Below, one piece after another: positions 8,337-16,230 of a stretch of DNA of 64,000 bases. A program made the translations under genes and the position numbers. This DNA is from Paenibacillus macerans (GTDB taxonomy: Bacteria; Bacillota; Bacilli; Paenibacillales; Paenibacillaceae): NCBI RefSeq assembly GCF_900454495.1, contig NZ_UGSI01000002.1, forward strand, positions 248,001-312,000, in the 5' to 3' direction. The stretch's first letter is position 1, and the number at the start of each line of letters is the position of its first letter. Below the pieces are notes generated by a model that saw only the letters and a list, made by a program, of their open reading frames with translations, was not told the origin of the DNA and did no database searches.

Positions 8337-8633
8337 TCAGGACGGGATGTTCAGAGCGGTTTGAATGTTTTGCAGGTCCCGCCCGATTTGCTCGTCTATC
8401 GCGTAAGGCTTGTAGAATCCGCGTCTCATCATGTAGTCGACGATCATCTCATGCGTGTTGATCGCTTCCTCCAGTTGTTTGGCCAAAATGGCTTTGACTT
8501 CCGGAGTGGCGCATTCCGTCACGGCCATGGCGTAGTTTCTGACCCCGGTTTTGGCGCTCAGTAAAAAATCCATGGCGATGATTTCATCGGTCAACGTGTC
8601 CACACCCATCATACGTTCCAGAATAGGAATCAT
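8337..8633 (-). CDS. CotF-family spore coat protein (YraD/YraG type)
   Basis: A 98-residue four-helix CotF-type protein. It contains the family-typical stretch AMDFLLSAKTGVRNYAMAVTE and a C-terminal YMMRRGFYKPY region. The ATG overlaps the upstream stop (ATGA), so it is coupled to the 72-residue partner. It is the last gene of a five-gene unit arranged as small CotF, large CotF, alcohol dehydrogenase, small CotF, large CotF, which mirrors the B. subtilis yraG-yraF-adhB-yraE-yraD cluster. It probably belongs to the spore coat or the forespore surface. Confidence 0.85.
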   Translation of the reverse strand: MIPILERMMGVDTLTDEIIAMDFLLSAKTGVRNYAMAVTECATPEVKAILAKQLEEAINTHEMIVDYMMRRGFYKPYAIDEQIGRDLQNIQTALNIPS

Positions 8634-8848
8634 GGGCTCACCTCCCCTAAGCCCGAATTGGATAAAATTCCGCTGAGTTCTTGAAGCTGCCGCGTGGTCA
8701 CCAGGACATCTTGCTGCAAAATCTGCTTCAATTCCGGGTCCGCAACCAGAATCTGCATCGTTTTGGACTTGGTCATGCAAAGCGTTTTGAACGCGGCCAG
8801 TTCATGGACTTCCAAGGTTTCGTGCAGGCCGTATGCCGTCGGATTCAT
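8630..8848 (-). CDS. Small CotF-related spore coat protein
   Basis: A 72-residue protein rich in helix, with the motif ELAAFKTLCMTKSKTM followed by QQDV, shared with the 81-residue protein encoded at 10413-10658. The two are paralogues, each paired with a larger CotF protein. This one follows the alcohol dehydrogenase by 30 bp and is coupled to the next gene by an ATGA overlap. The CotF-type role in the coat is by homology and synteny. Confidence 0.8.
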   Translation of the reverse strand: MNPTAYGLHETLEVHELAAFKTLCMTKSKTMQILVADPELKQILQQDVLVTTRQLQELSGILSNSGLGEVSP

Positions 8849-8878
8849 TTGGCTTCTCCTCCTATATTGATTTTGTAC

Positions 8879-10015
8879 TTAAGGCTTCAGGATGACTTTG
8901 ATGCAATCTTCCGTTTTCGTATCGAACATTTCATACCCGTGTTTCGCCTCGCTAAGCGGAATGACGTGCGTGACGATATCGCCGGGATTGACTTTGCCCG
9001 TGGTGATCAGTTCGTACATATACGGCATGTAATGAATGACCGGGGCTTGTCCCGAGCGGAGATTGATATTGCGCTGCATGATGTCGCCAAGCGGAAAGCC
9101 GTTATAACGTCCGCCGTACACCCCGGTGACTTGGATCGTTCCACCCTTGCGGACCGCCTGGGCGGCCATAATCAAAGCGCTCATCGTTCCGCCTTGCAGC
9201 TTCAGCCCGCTGGCCAAAAACTCCAGGTCGCTCATTTTCCCGTCCATGCCGACCGCATCGATGACGACGTCCGCGCCGCCTTTGGTCAGTTCTTTGAGAT
9301 AGTTTCCAACGTTCTCATGCTGCTCCAAATTGACGATTTCCACGTTGTTCGTGCGCTTCGCATGCTGCAGACGATAGTCGACGTAATCGACGGCGATCAC
9401 CCGCCCTGCCCCTTTCAACCAGGCGAACTTCTGCGCCAGCAGCCCAATGGGACCGCAGCCGAATATGACCACGGTATCTCCGTCTTTAACTCCGGCATTA
9501 TCGACGCTCCAAAACGCCGTCGGCATCGCGTCGGCGATCAGACACAGCTTTTCATCCGGTTCTTCGCAGTTTTCCGGGATTTTGAAATGGGTAAAATTCG
9601 CGAAGGGAACGCGCAAATATTCGGCTTGTCCGCCGGGGTAGCCGCCCGTGTTTTCGGAGTAGCCGAAGTAACCTCCCATATCCCCGTGTTCATTGGCATT
9701 GTCGCATTGGCTTTCCAGATGGTTTTTGCAATAGAAACATTCTCCGCAGGCGATCGTGAAGGGGATAATCACCCGGTCGCCTTTCTTCAGCTTCGTAACC
9801 GCGGGGCCGGCCTCTTCCACAATTCCCATCGGTTCGTGTCCGATGATATAATTCTCCCGAAGATTGGGGATCATCCCGTGAAGCAGGTGGAGGTCGGAGC
9901 CGCAGATGGCCGAACTGGTGATTTTGATGATCATATCGTCGGGTTTCTCGATTTTGGGGGAGGGCACCTCTTTGACGGCAATATTTTTGATTCCTTGATA
10001 AGTGACGGCTTTCAT
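8879..10015 (-). CDS. adhB: Zinc-dependent alcohol dehydrogenase of the spore-coat cluster (AdhB-like)
   Basis: A 378-residue medium-chain dehydrogenase of the glutathione-independent formaldehyde dehydrogenase-like group. Catalytic zinc ligands lie in AICGSDLH and GHEPMG. The structural zinc site is the four-cysteine run in ACGECFYCKNHLESQC. The cofactor-binding glycine turn is GCGPIG. The ATG at 10015 overlaps the upstream stop and has GGGAGGG before it. It sits between two CotF gene pairs, as adhB does in B. subtilis, so it is probably made during sporulation. The substrate is unproven; a small aldehyde or alcohol is likely. Confidence 0.88.
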   Translation of the reverse strand: MKAVTYQGIKNIAVKEVPSPKIEKPDDMIIKITSSAICGSDLHLLHGMIPNLRENYIIGHEPMGIVEEAGPAVTKLKKGDRVIIPFTIACGECFYCKNHLESQCDNANEHGDMGGYFGYSENTGGYPGGQAEYLRVPFANFTHFKIPENCEEPDEKLCLIADAMPTAFWSVDNAGVKDGDTVVIFGCGPIGLLAQKFAWLKGAGRVIAVDYVDYRLQHAKRTNNVEIVNLEQHENVGNYLKELTKGGADVVIDAVGMDGKMSDLEFLASGLKLQGGTMSALIMAAQAVRKGGTIQVTGVYGGRYNGFPLGDIMQRNINLRSGQAPVIHYMPYMYELITTGKVNPGDIVTHVIPLSEAKHGYEMFDTKTEDCIKVILKP

Positions 10016-10398
10016 GCTTGATGCCCTCCCAGGTGTTCGTCCGGCGTCCGATCGAACATGCCCTTGCGGCGCGTATCCGCAGGGAATAAATTCATCTGCC
10101 CGATCATGACCGTGTTTTTGGCCGAAAGCTGATCGAGCTGATATTGTTCTTGCAGCTCGTAAGGGTGAAACCATTTTTTTCGTATCATTAGTTCGGAGAT
10201 TTCCTGGTGCAGCGCGATTCCTTGCCGGAGTTGATTGCGGAGCAGAACGCGGGCTTCCGGAGACGCCGTTTCCGTGAGAGCGATCGCCGTATTTCTTACC
10301 CCTTCCTTCGCCCGCATCAGAAAGTCCATAGCGAAGGTCATGTCCGCCATTTCCGGCATATTCAGCGCGTTGATCGGATCCAAATCATCGTGATTCAT
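10012..10398 (-). CDS. CotF-family spore coat protein (YraF type)
   Basis: A 128-residue CotF-type protein with MTFAMDFLMRAKEGVRNTAIALTET near its start, closely matching the motif of the 98-residue paralogue at 8337-8633, and an ELMIRKKWFHPYE segment in the second half. It has a longer C-terminal tail than the paralogue. Its stop overlaps the dehydrogenase start. It follows the 81-residue partner by 14 bp. Confidence 0.85.
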   Translation of the reverse strand: MNHDDLDPINALNMPEMADMTFAMDFLMRAKEGVRNTAIALTETASPEARVLLRNQLRQGIALHQEISELMIRKKWFHPYELQEQYQLDQLSAKNTVMIGQMNLFPADTRRKGMFDRTPDEHLGGHQA

Positions 10399-10412
10399 GT
10401 TTTGCTCCCCCC

Positions 10413-10658
10413 TTAATTCAAAATCGGTTCGGGACGGCTTTCGGGGACGGGGGACTGGAAAGGAACTTTTGCGTAAATGGCCTGCAGATCTTGAATTGCC
10501 TGAATGGATTGAACGACGTCTTTTTGCATCAAATCTTTAAGCTCCTGGTCAAACACGAGACCTTGCATCAGTTTGGATTTGGCCAGACAAAGCGTCTTGA
10601 AATTAAGCATCTCATGAAGGTCCATGGATTCATGGGGCGCCAAAGTTTGTGTATTCAT
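10413..10658 (-). CDS. Small CotF-related spore coat protein, first gene of the operon
   Basis: An 81-residue helical protein with the shared LNFKTLCLAKSKLMQG motif and a proline-rich tail. It is the promoter-proximal gene of the coat operon and is paralogous to the 72-residue protein further down. A forespore-type promoter lies 30-60 bp upstream. The coat or forespore role is inferred from the family and cluster. Confidence 0.8.
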   Translation of the reverse strand: MNTQTLAPHESMDLHEMLNFKTLCLAKSKLMQGLVFDQELKDLMQKDVVQSIQAIQDLQAIYAKVPFQSPVPESRPEPILN

Positions 10659-10689
10659 CGGGACAGCATGCCTCCAATTTTTTTAGAGA

Positions 10690-10719
10690 TAGCATGCCCT
10701 TGGGCCGGAGAGTTATGCT
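10690..10719 (-). promoter_or_regulatory. Sigma-G/F-like promoter of the coat operon
   Basis: Read on the minus strand, AGCATA (10719-10714) and CATGCTA (10696-10690) are 17 bp apart. This matches the forespore sigma-G pattern TGMATA-N17/18-CATACTA at 5 of 6 and 6 of 7 positions. The position is right for the gene starting at 10658. Confidence 0.55.
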
Positions 10720-10816
10720 TTGGGCTTATCCGCTATTTAAACGAGGCGAAGGCGCTGAAATGAAGGCGGAGAGACTTAGGTGAAAAGACCGATACGCCCT
10801 GATATGGCATTGGAGG

Positions 10817-10851
10817 GGCAGCGGGATGAGATCTTGAAGGTTCCCGCTGCC
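10817..10851 (-). terminator. Hairpin after the GerPA/PF-like genes
   Basis: GGCAGCGGGA (10817-10826) and TCCCGCTGCC (10842-10851) form a perfect 10-bp stem just beyond the stop at 10879. There is no good U run, so its role as a terminator is uncertain. Confidence 0.4.
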
Positions 10852-10878
10852 GCGCTCTGCAAGAATGGGTACGGAGCC

Positions 10879-11115
10879 CTACACAACGCTTGACTTCGAC
10901 GTATTGGAATCGAGCAGATCGGCGTCCATAATGTTCGTAAAGGTCAGATAAAACGGGGATAAGTCGCCCATAGACTCTACGCCCTGGCTTCGCTTCGTTG
11001 ATACGAGCACATCCTCCTGCAGCGTGGACCCAAGGCTAAGGGACGATGCTCTATCTAGCGTGTTCACCTTAAAAGCAAATACATTCACAAACATCGGGCT
11101 AAAATTCTTGTTCAT
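10879..11115 (-). CDS. GerPA/GerPF-family spore protein
   Basis: A 78-residue protein with the GerPA/GerPF layout: an N-terminal strand (VFAFKVNTLDRASSLSLG), a central S-rich turn and a late acidic motif, here MDADLLDSNTS. The same D-x-D-L-x-D element is present in the neighbour at 11128-11385 (DDRDLIDAPS) and in the broken copy at 11946-12176 (DDRDLFDSPT), so the three are paralogues. GerP proteins help germinants pass the coat. It follows the 85-residue gene by 12 bp. Confidence 0.65.
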   Translation of the reverse strand: MNKNFSPMFVNVFAFKVNTLDRASSLSLGSTLQEDVLVSTKRSQGVESMGDLSPFYLTFTNIMDADLLDSNTSKSSVV

Positions 11116-11127
11116 GCCATTTCCTCC

Positions 11128-11385
11128 TTAGCTGCAGCAATTTAATTCCTTAACCTTATTGAAGAAGGACGGGGCATCGATTAGGTCCCGATCGTCGATA
11201 GCCGATCGTAAGCCGAAGAAACCGCTGTCATCACCGGAATTATTGCCGAAGCCATGGGTATGTTTGGACGAATTGTTCCAATCGATCAAATAATTCTCGC
11301 CTATATTCACGGCAGATGCGTTTTCAATGGAGTTAATTTTAAGGATATAGATGTTGTTGGTTATGATGGAAGGCCTTCCGTACAT
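11128..11385 (-). CDS. GerPA/GerPF-family spore protein
   Basis: An 85-residue protein with the family pattern INSIENASAVNIGE, then a Ser/Lys/Gly-rich middle (SSKHTHGFGNNSGD) resembling GerPF, and DDRDLIDAPSF near the end. It carries a terminal CC pair. It is divergent from the Hsp20 gene, with about 70 bp of shared promoter region. Membership of the GerPA/PF family is by pattern; a role in coat permeability is inferred. Confidence 0.65.
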   Translation of the reverse strand: MYGRPSIITNNIYILKINSIENASAVNIGENYLIDWNNSSKHTHGFGNNSGDDSGFFGLRSAIDDRDLIDAPSFFNKVKELNCCS

Positions 11386-11457
11386 TCCCGCTCCCTCCTT
11401 TTCGACATGTATATGAGGATATTTTCTGAATATGTATTTTAGTAAGGGGGGGCATCA

Positions 11458-11949
11458 ATGGACATGGATAGGCTCAAAAAATGGTTCGAAATCGCGCAGC
11501 AGTTTCATGGCAAGGAATTTTGGGATGACGTCTTTCGCGAACAAATAAAGCCCTTTAAAAATTCCTCCGAAGCCTATACTTCAAATTTAAACGAAAGTTT
11601 TTCCGGTATGGAGCAGCAGCCCGATTCTCCCCAAATGGAATATCCTCCGATTGATGTCTTGAAAAGCGAGCATGAGATGCTGATCGTTGTTGATGTGCCC
11701 GGTTATAACAAGGACCAAATCGAGGTATATATCGAGGGCAGGCAATTAAGGATACAAGGAGAACCGAACATGAATTACAACGGATTTACATTCATTAAAT
11801 CGGAAAGGCATAACGGCGCTTTCCAGCGAGTTATCGGCTTGCCCGGCCGCGTCGACACGAAGGAGGTTACTTCCTTCATGGATAAGGGGCTGCTGCTCAT
11901 CCGGTTTCCGATTAAACCCGTACAAGGGAGGAAGGTCATCATTGATTAG
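11458..11949 (+). CDS. Hsp20/alpha-crystallin family protein, probably spore-associated
   Basis: A 163-residue small heat-shock protein. The alpha-crystallin domain covers about residues 60-160, with VVDVPGYNKDQIEVYIEG and the late ..GLLLIRFPI strand, where classical members have an A-x-x-x-n-G-v-L motif. The N-terminal arm is longer than usual. AAGGGGGGG precedes the start. Its neighbours are GerP-like genes, which recalls the Hsp20-type coat proteins CotM and CotP of B. subtilis, so a coat role is more likely than a general heat-shock role. It ends tail-to-tail with a GerP-like pseudogene, overlapping by four bases. Confidence 0.82.
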   Translation: MDMDRLKKWFEIAQQFHGKEFWDDVFREQIKPFKNSSEAYTSNLNESFSGMEQQPDSPQMEYPPIDVLKSEHEMLIVVDVPGYNKDQIEVYIEGRQLRIQGEPNMNYNGFTFIKSERHNGAFQRVIGLPGRVDTKEVTSFMDKGLLLIRFPIKPVQGRKVIID

Positions 11950-12176
11950 CTTTCGTCTGACATGCGGGTCGGACTATCAAACAAATCCCGGTCATCGATG
12001 TTCATGACGGAATGAAAAGCCACCGATCGGTCCGCTTGTTGGCGAATCAACTGACTGATCTTCATGGAGTTTTGAAAGGCTTGCTTTTGATTGACGCCGC
12101 CTATGGAGAGCTAGGAAACATAATCGATGGAATTGACTTTGATTAAGCCCAAATTGATTTGCCTTACTTTCTTCAT
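11946..12176 (-). pseudogene. GerPA/GerPF-like gene interrupted by an in-frame TAG
   Basis: On the minus strand an ATG at 12176 behind GAGGG opens a frame of 76 codons ending in TAA at 11946. The product would start MKKVRQINLGLIKVNSID and end with NIDDRDLFDSPT, the same ends as the two intact GerPA/PF-like neighbours. Codon 22 (12113-12111) is TAG. The frame on both sides is otherwise conserved in length and pattern, so a single substitution has broken it. A different reading frame covering the same stretch is only its shadow. Either the gene is newly dead, the stop is read through, or the base is a sequencing error. Confidence 0.75.
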
Positions 12177-12271
12177 GGCAATCCCTCTTTTTCATCGCTA
12201 GATTTACTAAAAAAGTATGCAACCGGATCTGGCTACATACATAACCGGATAAGAAAAAGGTGATCGCACAA

Positions 12272-12751
12272 ATGGCGGGGCAATTTTGGAGAAAGTGGTT
12301 TGGCGCAAACGATCAAGTAAATGATCGAGTAAACGAAGTGGACGATCGGCTGAGGAAGCTGGAATTAGAGCTGGAAAAGCTGAAAGTTCAGGATATCGGA
12401 CGCAGCATTATCGAAGAGCTCCAAAAGCTTCGCCGCACGATGGTTAAACTGGCGGAGGCGGAGGAACAAAGGCAAAAACAGCCCCCCATTCACATCGAAA
12501 CGCTGGATATCGAGAAGGTGTTGATTGACCGGGTGGTGACCAACAACAATATCGGGGCCTTGGGCGTTAAAGAGCTGGCCGGAAGACTGAACATCGGCGC
12601 CAATTATGGACAAGGGGCGGAAACGGCGGCAATGCCGAATAAAGAAAAGGTTGCCGCCCTTTTGCAGAGCTATGGGGAGAAGCCCCTGACAAACGGCAAA
12701 TCAAACGAACCGCCTGCCGTTAATATAAAGGGGCGGTCAACGAGGGCCTGA
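12272..12751 (+). CDS. GerPC-like spore germination protein
   Basis: A 159-residue protein with an N-terminal coiled coil (about residues 15-75, charged heptads) and a central HIETLDIEKVLIDRV ... ALGVKELAGRLNIG segment that matches the GerPC pattern (an IEK/I-rich strand followed by EL-x-G-x-LNIG). The ATG at 12272 is preceded by AAAGGTGA; a GTG at 12260 lies within that site. Together with the GerPA/PF-like genes it suggests a second, dispersed gerP-like set acting in coat permeability to germinants. Confidence 0.7.
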   Translation: MAGQFWRKWFGANDQVNDRVNEVDDRLRKLELELEKLKVQDIGRSIIEELQKLRRTMVKLAEAEEQRQKQPPIHIETLDIEKVLIDRVVTNNNIGALGVKELAGRLNIGANYGQGAETAAMPNKEKVAALLQSYGEKPLTNGKSNEPPAVNIKGRSTRA

Positions 12752-12869
12752 AATTTTCTATGTCAACGAAATGCAATGAACTCCCGGCATAAGATGGGGG
12801 GCTTTTCGCCGAGGTCGATCGGAAAAGGCGCTCCATCCCTGTACCCAAAGAATTTCACTAAGAGGATGA

Positions 12870-12906
12870 ACTAAAACGAACTGACGCCAATATGCGACGT
12901 CAGTTC
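12870..12906 (-). terminator. Terminator between the GerPC-like gene and yjcZ
   Basis: GAACTGACG (12878-12886) and CGTCAGTTC (12898-12906) form a perfect stem. On the minus strand it is followed by GTTTTAGTT, fitting the end of the YjcZ transcript. Confidence 0.6.
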
Positions 12907-12960
12907 AATCTGAAGTGATTTCCTAATCAACAGATAAAGGAAGGGAGGTGTACTCGTTAC

Positions 12961-13089
12961 TTAAATCCAGGATACACTAATAATTACCAAGAGAATAAAC
13001 AGTACCAGGATTACTCCCGTACTAGTCCAGAGTCCACCGCCAAATCCTGCGCAGCTAAATCCTGCGCCCGCTCCTAATCCTAATCCCAT
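12961..13089 (-). CDS. YjcZ-family sporulation protein
   Basis: A 42-residue protein that begins with a glycine-rich stretch (MGLGLGAGAGF) and ends with one hydrophobic helix (VILVLFILLVIISVSWI). This glycine-rich head plus single transmembrane tail is the hallmark of the YjcZ family of small sporulation proteins. GGAGTG lies 8 bases before the ATG. The exact role of the family is not known. Confidence 0.85.
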   Translation of the reverse strand: MGLGLGAGAGFSCAGFGGGLWTSTGVILVLFILLVIISVSWI

Positions 13090-13396
13090 ATTTTTTCACT
13101 CCATTCTTCATTTTTTCCACCCGCGTTTTTCCGTATAAAGGCAAGCCAAATCCCCTAAGAGCTATTTTTCTTTATCTCCCCTCGCTTCAATCTAGTCTAG
13201 TGTATGGTCTTTCCGGATTAACGGTTTGGACTAGTGCCTTTTTTTAAATAAGGAATTTTCCGGGCTGGTTCACCAGGTTCAAATTCTTCAATATAATATC
13301 CATGGCCAAGGCGGTTTCCTTTTTTGCCTTAATCCGACATAATGGAGGAAAAATGGCTTGGCAGGGCTATCCATCATGAACAGTTGGAGGGGAACG
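13090..13396. other. Divergent intergenic region with no recognised element
   Basis: About 300 bp between YjcZ and the small lipoprotein gene. It should hold both promoters, but I see no clear boxes, repeats or RNA structure beyond the ribosome binding sites. Confidence 0.4.
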
Positions 13397-13579
13397 ATGA
13401 GAAAACGAAGGTTTTGGATCGGAGGGGTTATACTCCTGTCATTGCTGGCCGGATGCGGCAGCACGGACGTTGAGAGCTCGGCCAAGCCGTCATCGGCGGT
13501 GGAAAAAAATACGAAAGAAACGAACGGCGCCCTTCAGGAAACCGGTTTGCATGGCGGAAGATACTGGGCCCCTATATAA
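13397..13579 (+). CDS. Small lipoprotein
   Basis: A 60-residue protein with a type II signal: MRKRRFWIGGVILLSLLAGC, where LLAGC is the lipobox and Cys20 the lipidation site. The mature part of about 40 residues is Ser/Lys/Glu-rich and probably disordered. The ATG at 13397 has GGAGGGG six bases upstream. It ends just before a bidirectional terminator. No family is recognised. Confidence 0.6.
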   Translation: MRKRRFWIGGVILLSLLAGCGSTDVESSAKPSSAVEKNTKETNGALQETGLHGGRYWAPI

Positions 13580-13591
13580 TAAAATTAACCA

Positions 13592-13635
13592 AAAACGCCA
13601 GTGCCCGAGGGTTGCCCCTGAGCTCCTGGCGTTTT
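13592..13635. terminator. Bidirectional terminator
   Basis: AAAACGCCAG (13592-13601) pairs perfectly with CTGGCGTTTT (13626-13635), giving U-rich ends in both directions between the convergent lipoprotein and SDR genes. Confidence 0.85.
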
Positions 13636-13639
13636 CCGT

Positions 13640-14359
13640 TTATTGCGGGTTGGTTGTCCAGATGCCGGCGGATTTGATGAACACGCGCTGCGGCAGCTTC
13701 AGGGTGGCGGTAATCAATTCGGCCACGTCTTCCGGCTGCATCATCCGGTCTTCGTCGCCGATTTTCAGGCCGGCTTTGACGGCCAATTCCGTATTGACAG
13801 TGCTCGGAGTCAAGGCGGTGACGCGGATGTTGAATTTCCGCACTTCCTGCAGCAGGGACTCCGTCAATCCAAGCACCCCGAATTTGGAAGCGCAGTAGGC
13901 GGAGCCGGTGGCAAAGCCTTTTTCCCCTGCGGTGGAGGCCACATTGATAATGGTTCCCTGGTTTTGCTTCATCATCGTCGGCAGTACGGCGCGGGAAACA
14001 TAATACGTCCCCATAAGATTTACTTGAATGATCCGTTCCCACTCGGCGGGGTCCATCTCGAGCAAGGTGCCGAACTGGGCGATCCCCGCGTTATTGATGA
14101 GAATATCGGCCGCACCCAGCTGTTCAATCAACTGACCAACCGCCGAGTTAACTTCCTCTTGATTGGAGACGTCGGCTACGGCGTAATAAGAGTCCACGCC
14201 ATATGTACGCTTTAACTCGCCTTGCAGCGCTTCGAGGTCGGCGCCGGTTCTGGCGAGCAGGCCGAGCTTAACCCCTTCCTTCGCCAAGTCCAACGCGGCC
14301 GCTTTTCCGATTCCTTTGCCCGCTCCGGTAATAATCGCCGTTTTGTTTTGTAAATCCAT
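13640..14359 (-). CDS. Short-chain dehydrogenase/reductase (YoxD/FabG-like)
   Basis: A 239-residue classical SDR: nucleotide motif TGAGKGIG at residues 11-18, NNAG at about 89-92, a catalytic Ser in NVASTAG and the YxxxK motif as YCASK. The size and overall sequence resemble B. subtilis YoxD and generic 3-oxoacyl-ACP reductases. AAGGAGGATGATAGACG precedes the ATG. It is monocistronic, with terminator and unrelated neighbours on either side, so fatty-acid synthesis is not implied. The substrate is unknown. Confidence 0.85.
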   Translation of the reverse strand: MDLQNKTAIITGAGKGIGKAAALDLAKEGVKLGLLARTGADLEALQGELKRTYGVDSYYAVADVSNQEEVNSAVGQLIEQLGAADILINNAGIAQFGTLLEMDPAEWERIIQVNLMGTYYVSRAVLPTMMKQNQGTIINVASTAGEKGFATGSAYCASKFGVLGLTESLLQEVRKFNIRVTALTPSTVNTELAVKAGLKIGDEDRMMQPEDVAELITATLKLPQRVFIKSAGIWTTNPQ

Positions 14360-14483
14360 CGTCTATCATCCTCCTTAAAATGGCTATCATCCATTATATT
14401 ACAGCGTCGATCTTCATTTCAAAGTATTATGCAACACTGCCTCCATAAAAATCGCTTGACCTTTGCTTCCTCTTCTGCTATTT

Positions 14484-14510
14484 TTGATATTAACAAAATG
14501 TTATTATCAA
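14484..14510 (+). promoter_or_regulatory. Inverted-repeat operator upstream of pnuC
   Basis: TTGATATTAAC (14484-14494) and GTTATTATCAA (14500-14510) form 11-bp arms with one mismatch and a five-base centre, 38 bp before the pnuC start. With nrtR three genes downstream, an NrtR site is the natural candidate, although I cannot match it to a known consensus. Confidence 0.55.
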
Positions 14511-14548
14511 AAATATACTAACAAGTGCGAAAGCCGAGGGGATGCAAC

Positions 14549-15226
14549 GTGAAAAAAGGGTTGGGCGGTTGGAGCTTATTCGAATTAACCTGGTTGGCTT
14601 TATTCACCGGAATCGCGATCGCGCTCACGGTGCTGATGAAGGACTCTTTGTTTGGTTTTACGGTGTTTATTACGGGAGTGCTGTGCGTGGTTTTTGCGGC
14701 CAAAGGCAACCTGACGACCTACGCGTTCGGGATGTACAACACGTTCGGCTACGCTTATCTGGCGTATGTGAATGGTTTGTTTGGCGAAGTAATGCTGAAT
14801 TTGCTGTTTTTTGTGCCGATGAACGTCATCGGTTTCCTGATGTGGAGGAATCACCGCGATGGGGGTAAATTATCGATGCGGCAGATGGATGCCAGAGGCC
14901 TGCTGCTCGTAGCCGTCGCCTGCGTCCTGGGCAGCGTGCTGCTCGGGTTCGGGTTATCGTTCATTCCGGGACAGAACTCCCCGTATATCGATGCCGTTAC
15001 GACCGTGCTGTCGGTTGTGGCGACGATGTTAATGGTGAAGCGGTTCAAAGAGCAATGGCTCGTTTATATTGTGCTGAACATGTTCACGGTGCTGCTGTGG
15101 GCGATCAGAACGCTGGAGGGGAGCCCGGACGGCGTTCTGATGATCGTGATGTGGAGCGCCTATCTGATCAACGCGGTATACGGCTACTATAATTGGAACA
15201 AAGGGGCAAAGGAGAGTCTGGCATGA
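14549..15226 (+). CDS. pnuC: Nicotinamide riboside/mononucleotide transporter PnuC
   Basis: A 225-residue membrane protein with about seven hydrophobic segments. It shows the PnuC features GNLTTYAFGMYNTFGYAYLAY in the centre and MWSAYLINAVYGYYNWNK at the C-terminus. It takes up nicotinamide riboside by facilitated diffusion, with trapping by phosphorylation. The GTG at 14549 has GAGGGG seven bases upstream. The stop overlaps the nadR start (ATGA), so uptake and the trapping kinase are made together. Confidence 0.9.
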   Translation: MKKGLGGWSLFELTWLALFTGIAIALTVLMKDSLFGFTVFITGVLCVVFAAKGNLTTYAFGMYNTFGYAYLAYVNGLFGEVMLNLLFFVPMNVIGFLMWRNHRDGGKLSMRQMDARGLLLVAVACVLGSVLLGFGLSFIPGQNSPYIDAVTTVLSVVATMLMVKRFKEQWLVYIVLNMFTVLLWAIRTLEGSPDGVLMIVMWSAYLINAVYGYYNWNKGAKESLA

Positions 15227-16230
15227 AGACGCTGGGATTAACGTTGGGGAAGTTTGCGCCCCTGCACAAAGGGCATCAGTTTATGATCGAAACGGCGCTG
15301 CAAGAGGTGGATGAACTGATCGTCGTCATTTATGAGACGGATGTGACGCCGATTCCGCTGCATATTCGGGCCGGCTGGATCCGCAAGCTCTATCCGGCGG
15401 TCAGGGTGATTGAAGCCTGGGACGGCCCGGACGGCTATTCGAACGACCGCGAACATGAAATCCGCGAAGAGCAATATATTCTAGGCTTGCTAGATGGGGA
15501 GCAGGTGACGCATTTTTATTCCAGCGAGTTTTACGGGGAGCATATGAGCCTGGCGTTGGGCGCGGTGGACAGAAGGGTGGATGAAGCGCGCAAGGAAGTC
15601 CCGATTTCGGCGACGATGATCCGTTCCGATCCTTATAAATACCGGGAGTTTATCAGCGACATCGTATACCGGGACTTAATCACGAAGGTGGTGTTCGTGG
15701 GAGCGATGTCGACCGGCAAATCGACGATCACCGAGGCGCTCGCGGCGCGGCATGGGACGACGTTCGCCAGCGAGTACGGGCGCGACTACTGGACCGAGCA
15801 CCAGGTAAACCGCCGGATCGGCCTGGAGGCGTTCGACGAGATCGCCCTCGGGCATATCGAGCGGGAGGAGCAGGCTTTGCTTCGGGCGAACCGGTATCTT
15901 TTTGTCGATACCAATGCGATTACCACGTATATGTTCGCCTTGGACTATCATGGAAGGGCGCCGGAGCTGCTGACCCGGATCGCCCTGGAAAACGCGCAGA
16001 GATACGACCTGTTTTTCCTGTGCGACGACGATATCCCGTACGACGATACGTGGGACCGCAGCGGCGACCAGAAGCGGCATGTTTTTCATAAACAGATTAT
16101 CGCCGACTTGAAGGAACGCCGGATTCCCTTCATTACACTGCGGGGAAGCCTGGAGGAGCGGATGCGCAAAGTAGACGAAGTGCTGGCCGGCTTTAAGCCC
16201 TACAGCAATTATTTTGGCGAGCTCTTATAG
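15223..16230 (+). CDS. nadR: Bifunctional NMN adenylyltransferase / ribosylnicotinamide kinase (NadR-like)
   Basis: A 335-residue two-domain enzyme. Residues 1-165 are a nucleotidyltransferase with GKFAPLHKGH (the HxGH site, His15/His18) and ISATMIR. Residues 170-335 form a P-loop kinase with GAMSTGKST. It phosphorylates nicotinamide riboside and adenylylates NMN to NAD. There is no N-terminal helix-turn-helix, unlike the E. coli repressor form, which fits control by the separate NrtR protein. It is translationally coupled to pnuC. Confidence 0.9.
   Translation: MKTLGLTLGKFAPLHKGHQFMIETALQEVDELIVVIYETDVTPIPLHIRAGWIRKLYPAVRVIEAWDGPDGYSNDREHEIREEQYILGLLDGEQVTHFYSSEFYGEHMSLALGAVDRRVDEARKEVPISATMIRSDPYKYREFISDIVYRDLITKVVFVGAMSTGKSTITEALAARHGTTFASEYGRDYWTEHQVNRRIGLEAFDEIALGHIEREEQALLRANRYLFVDTNAITTYMFALDYHGRAPELLTRIALENAQRYDLFFLCDDDIPYDDTWDRSGDQKRHVFHKQIIADLKERRIPFITLRGSLEERMRKVDEVLAGFKPYSNYFGELL

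Noticed and set aside
8681..10021. Long plus-strand frame of 446 codons opposite the alcohol dehydrogenase
   Set aside because: It is an antisense shadow. The minus strand carries complete zinc and NAD motifs and a proper ribosome binding site.
11992..12222. 76-codon minus-strand frame
   Set aside because: It is the alternative frame of the GerP-like pseudogene, which alone shows the paralogous motifs.
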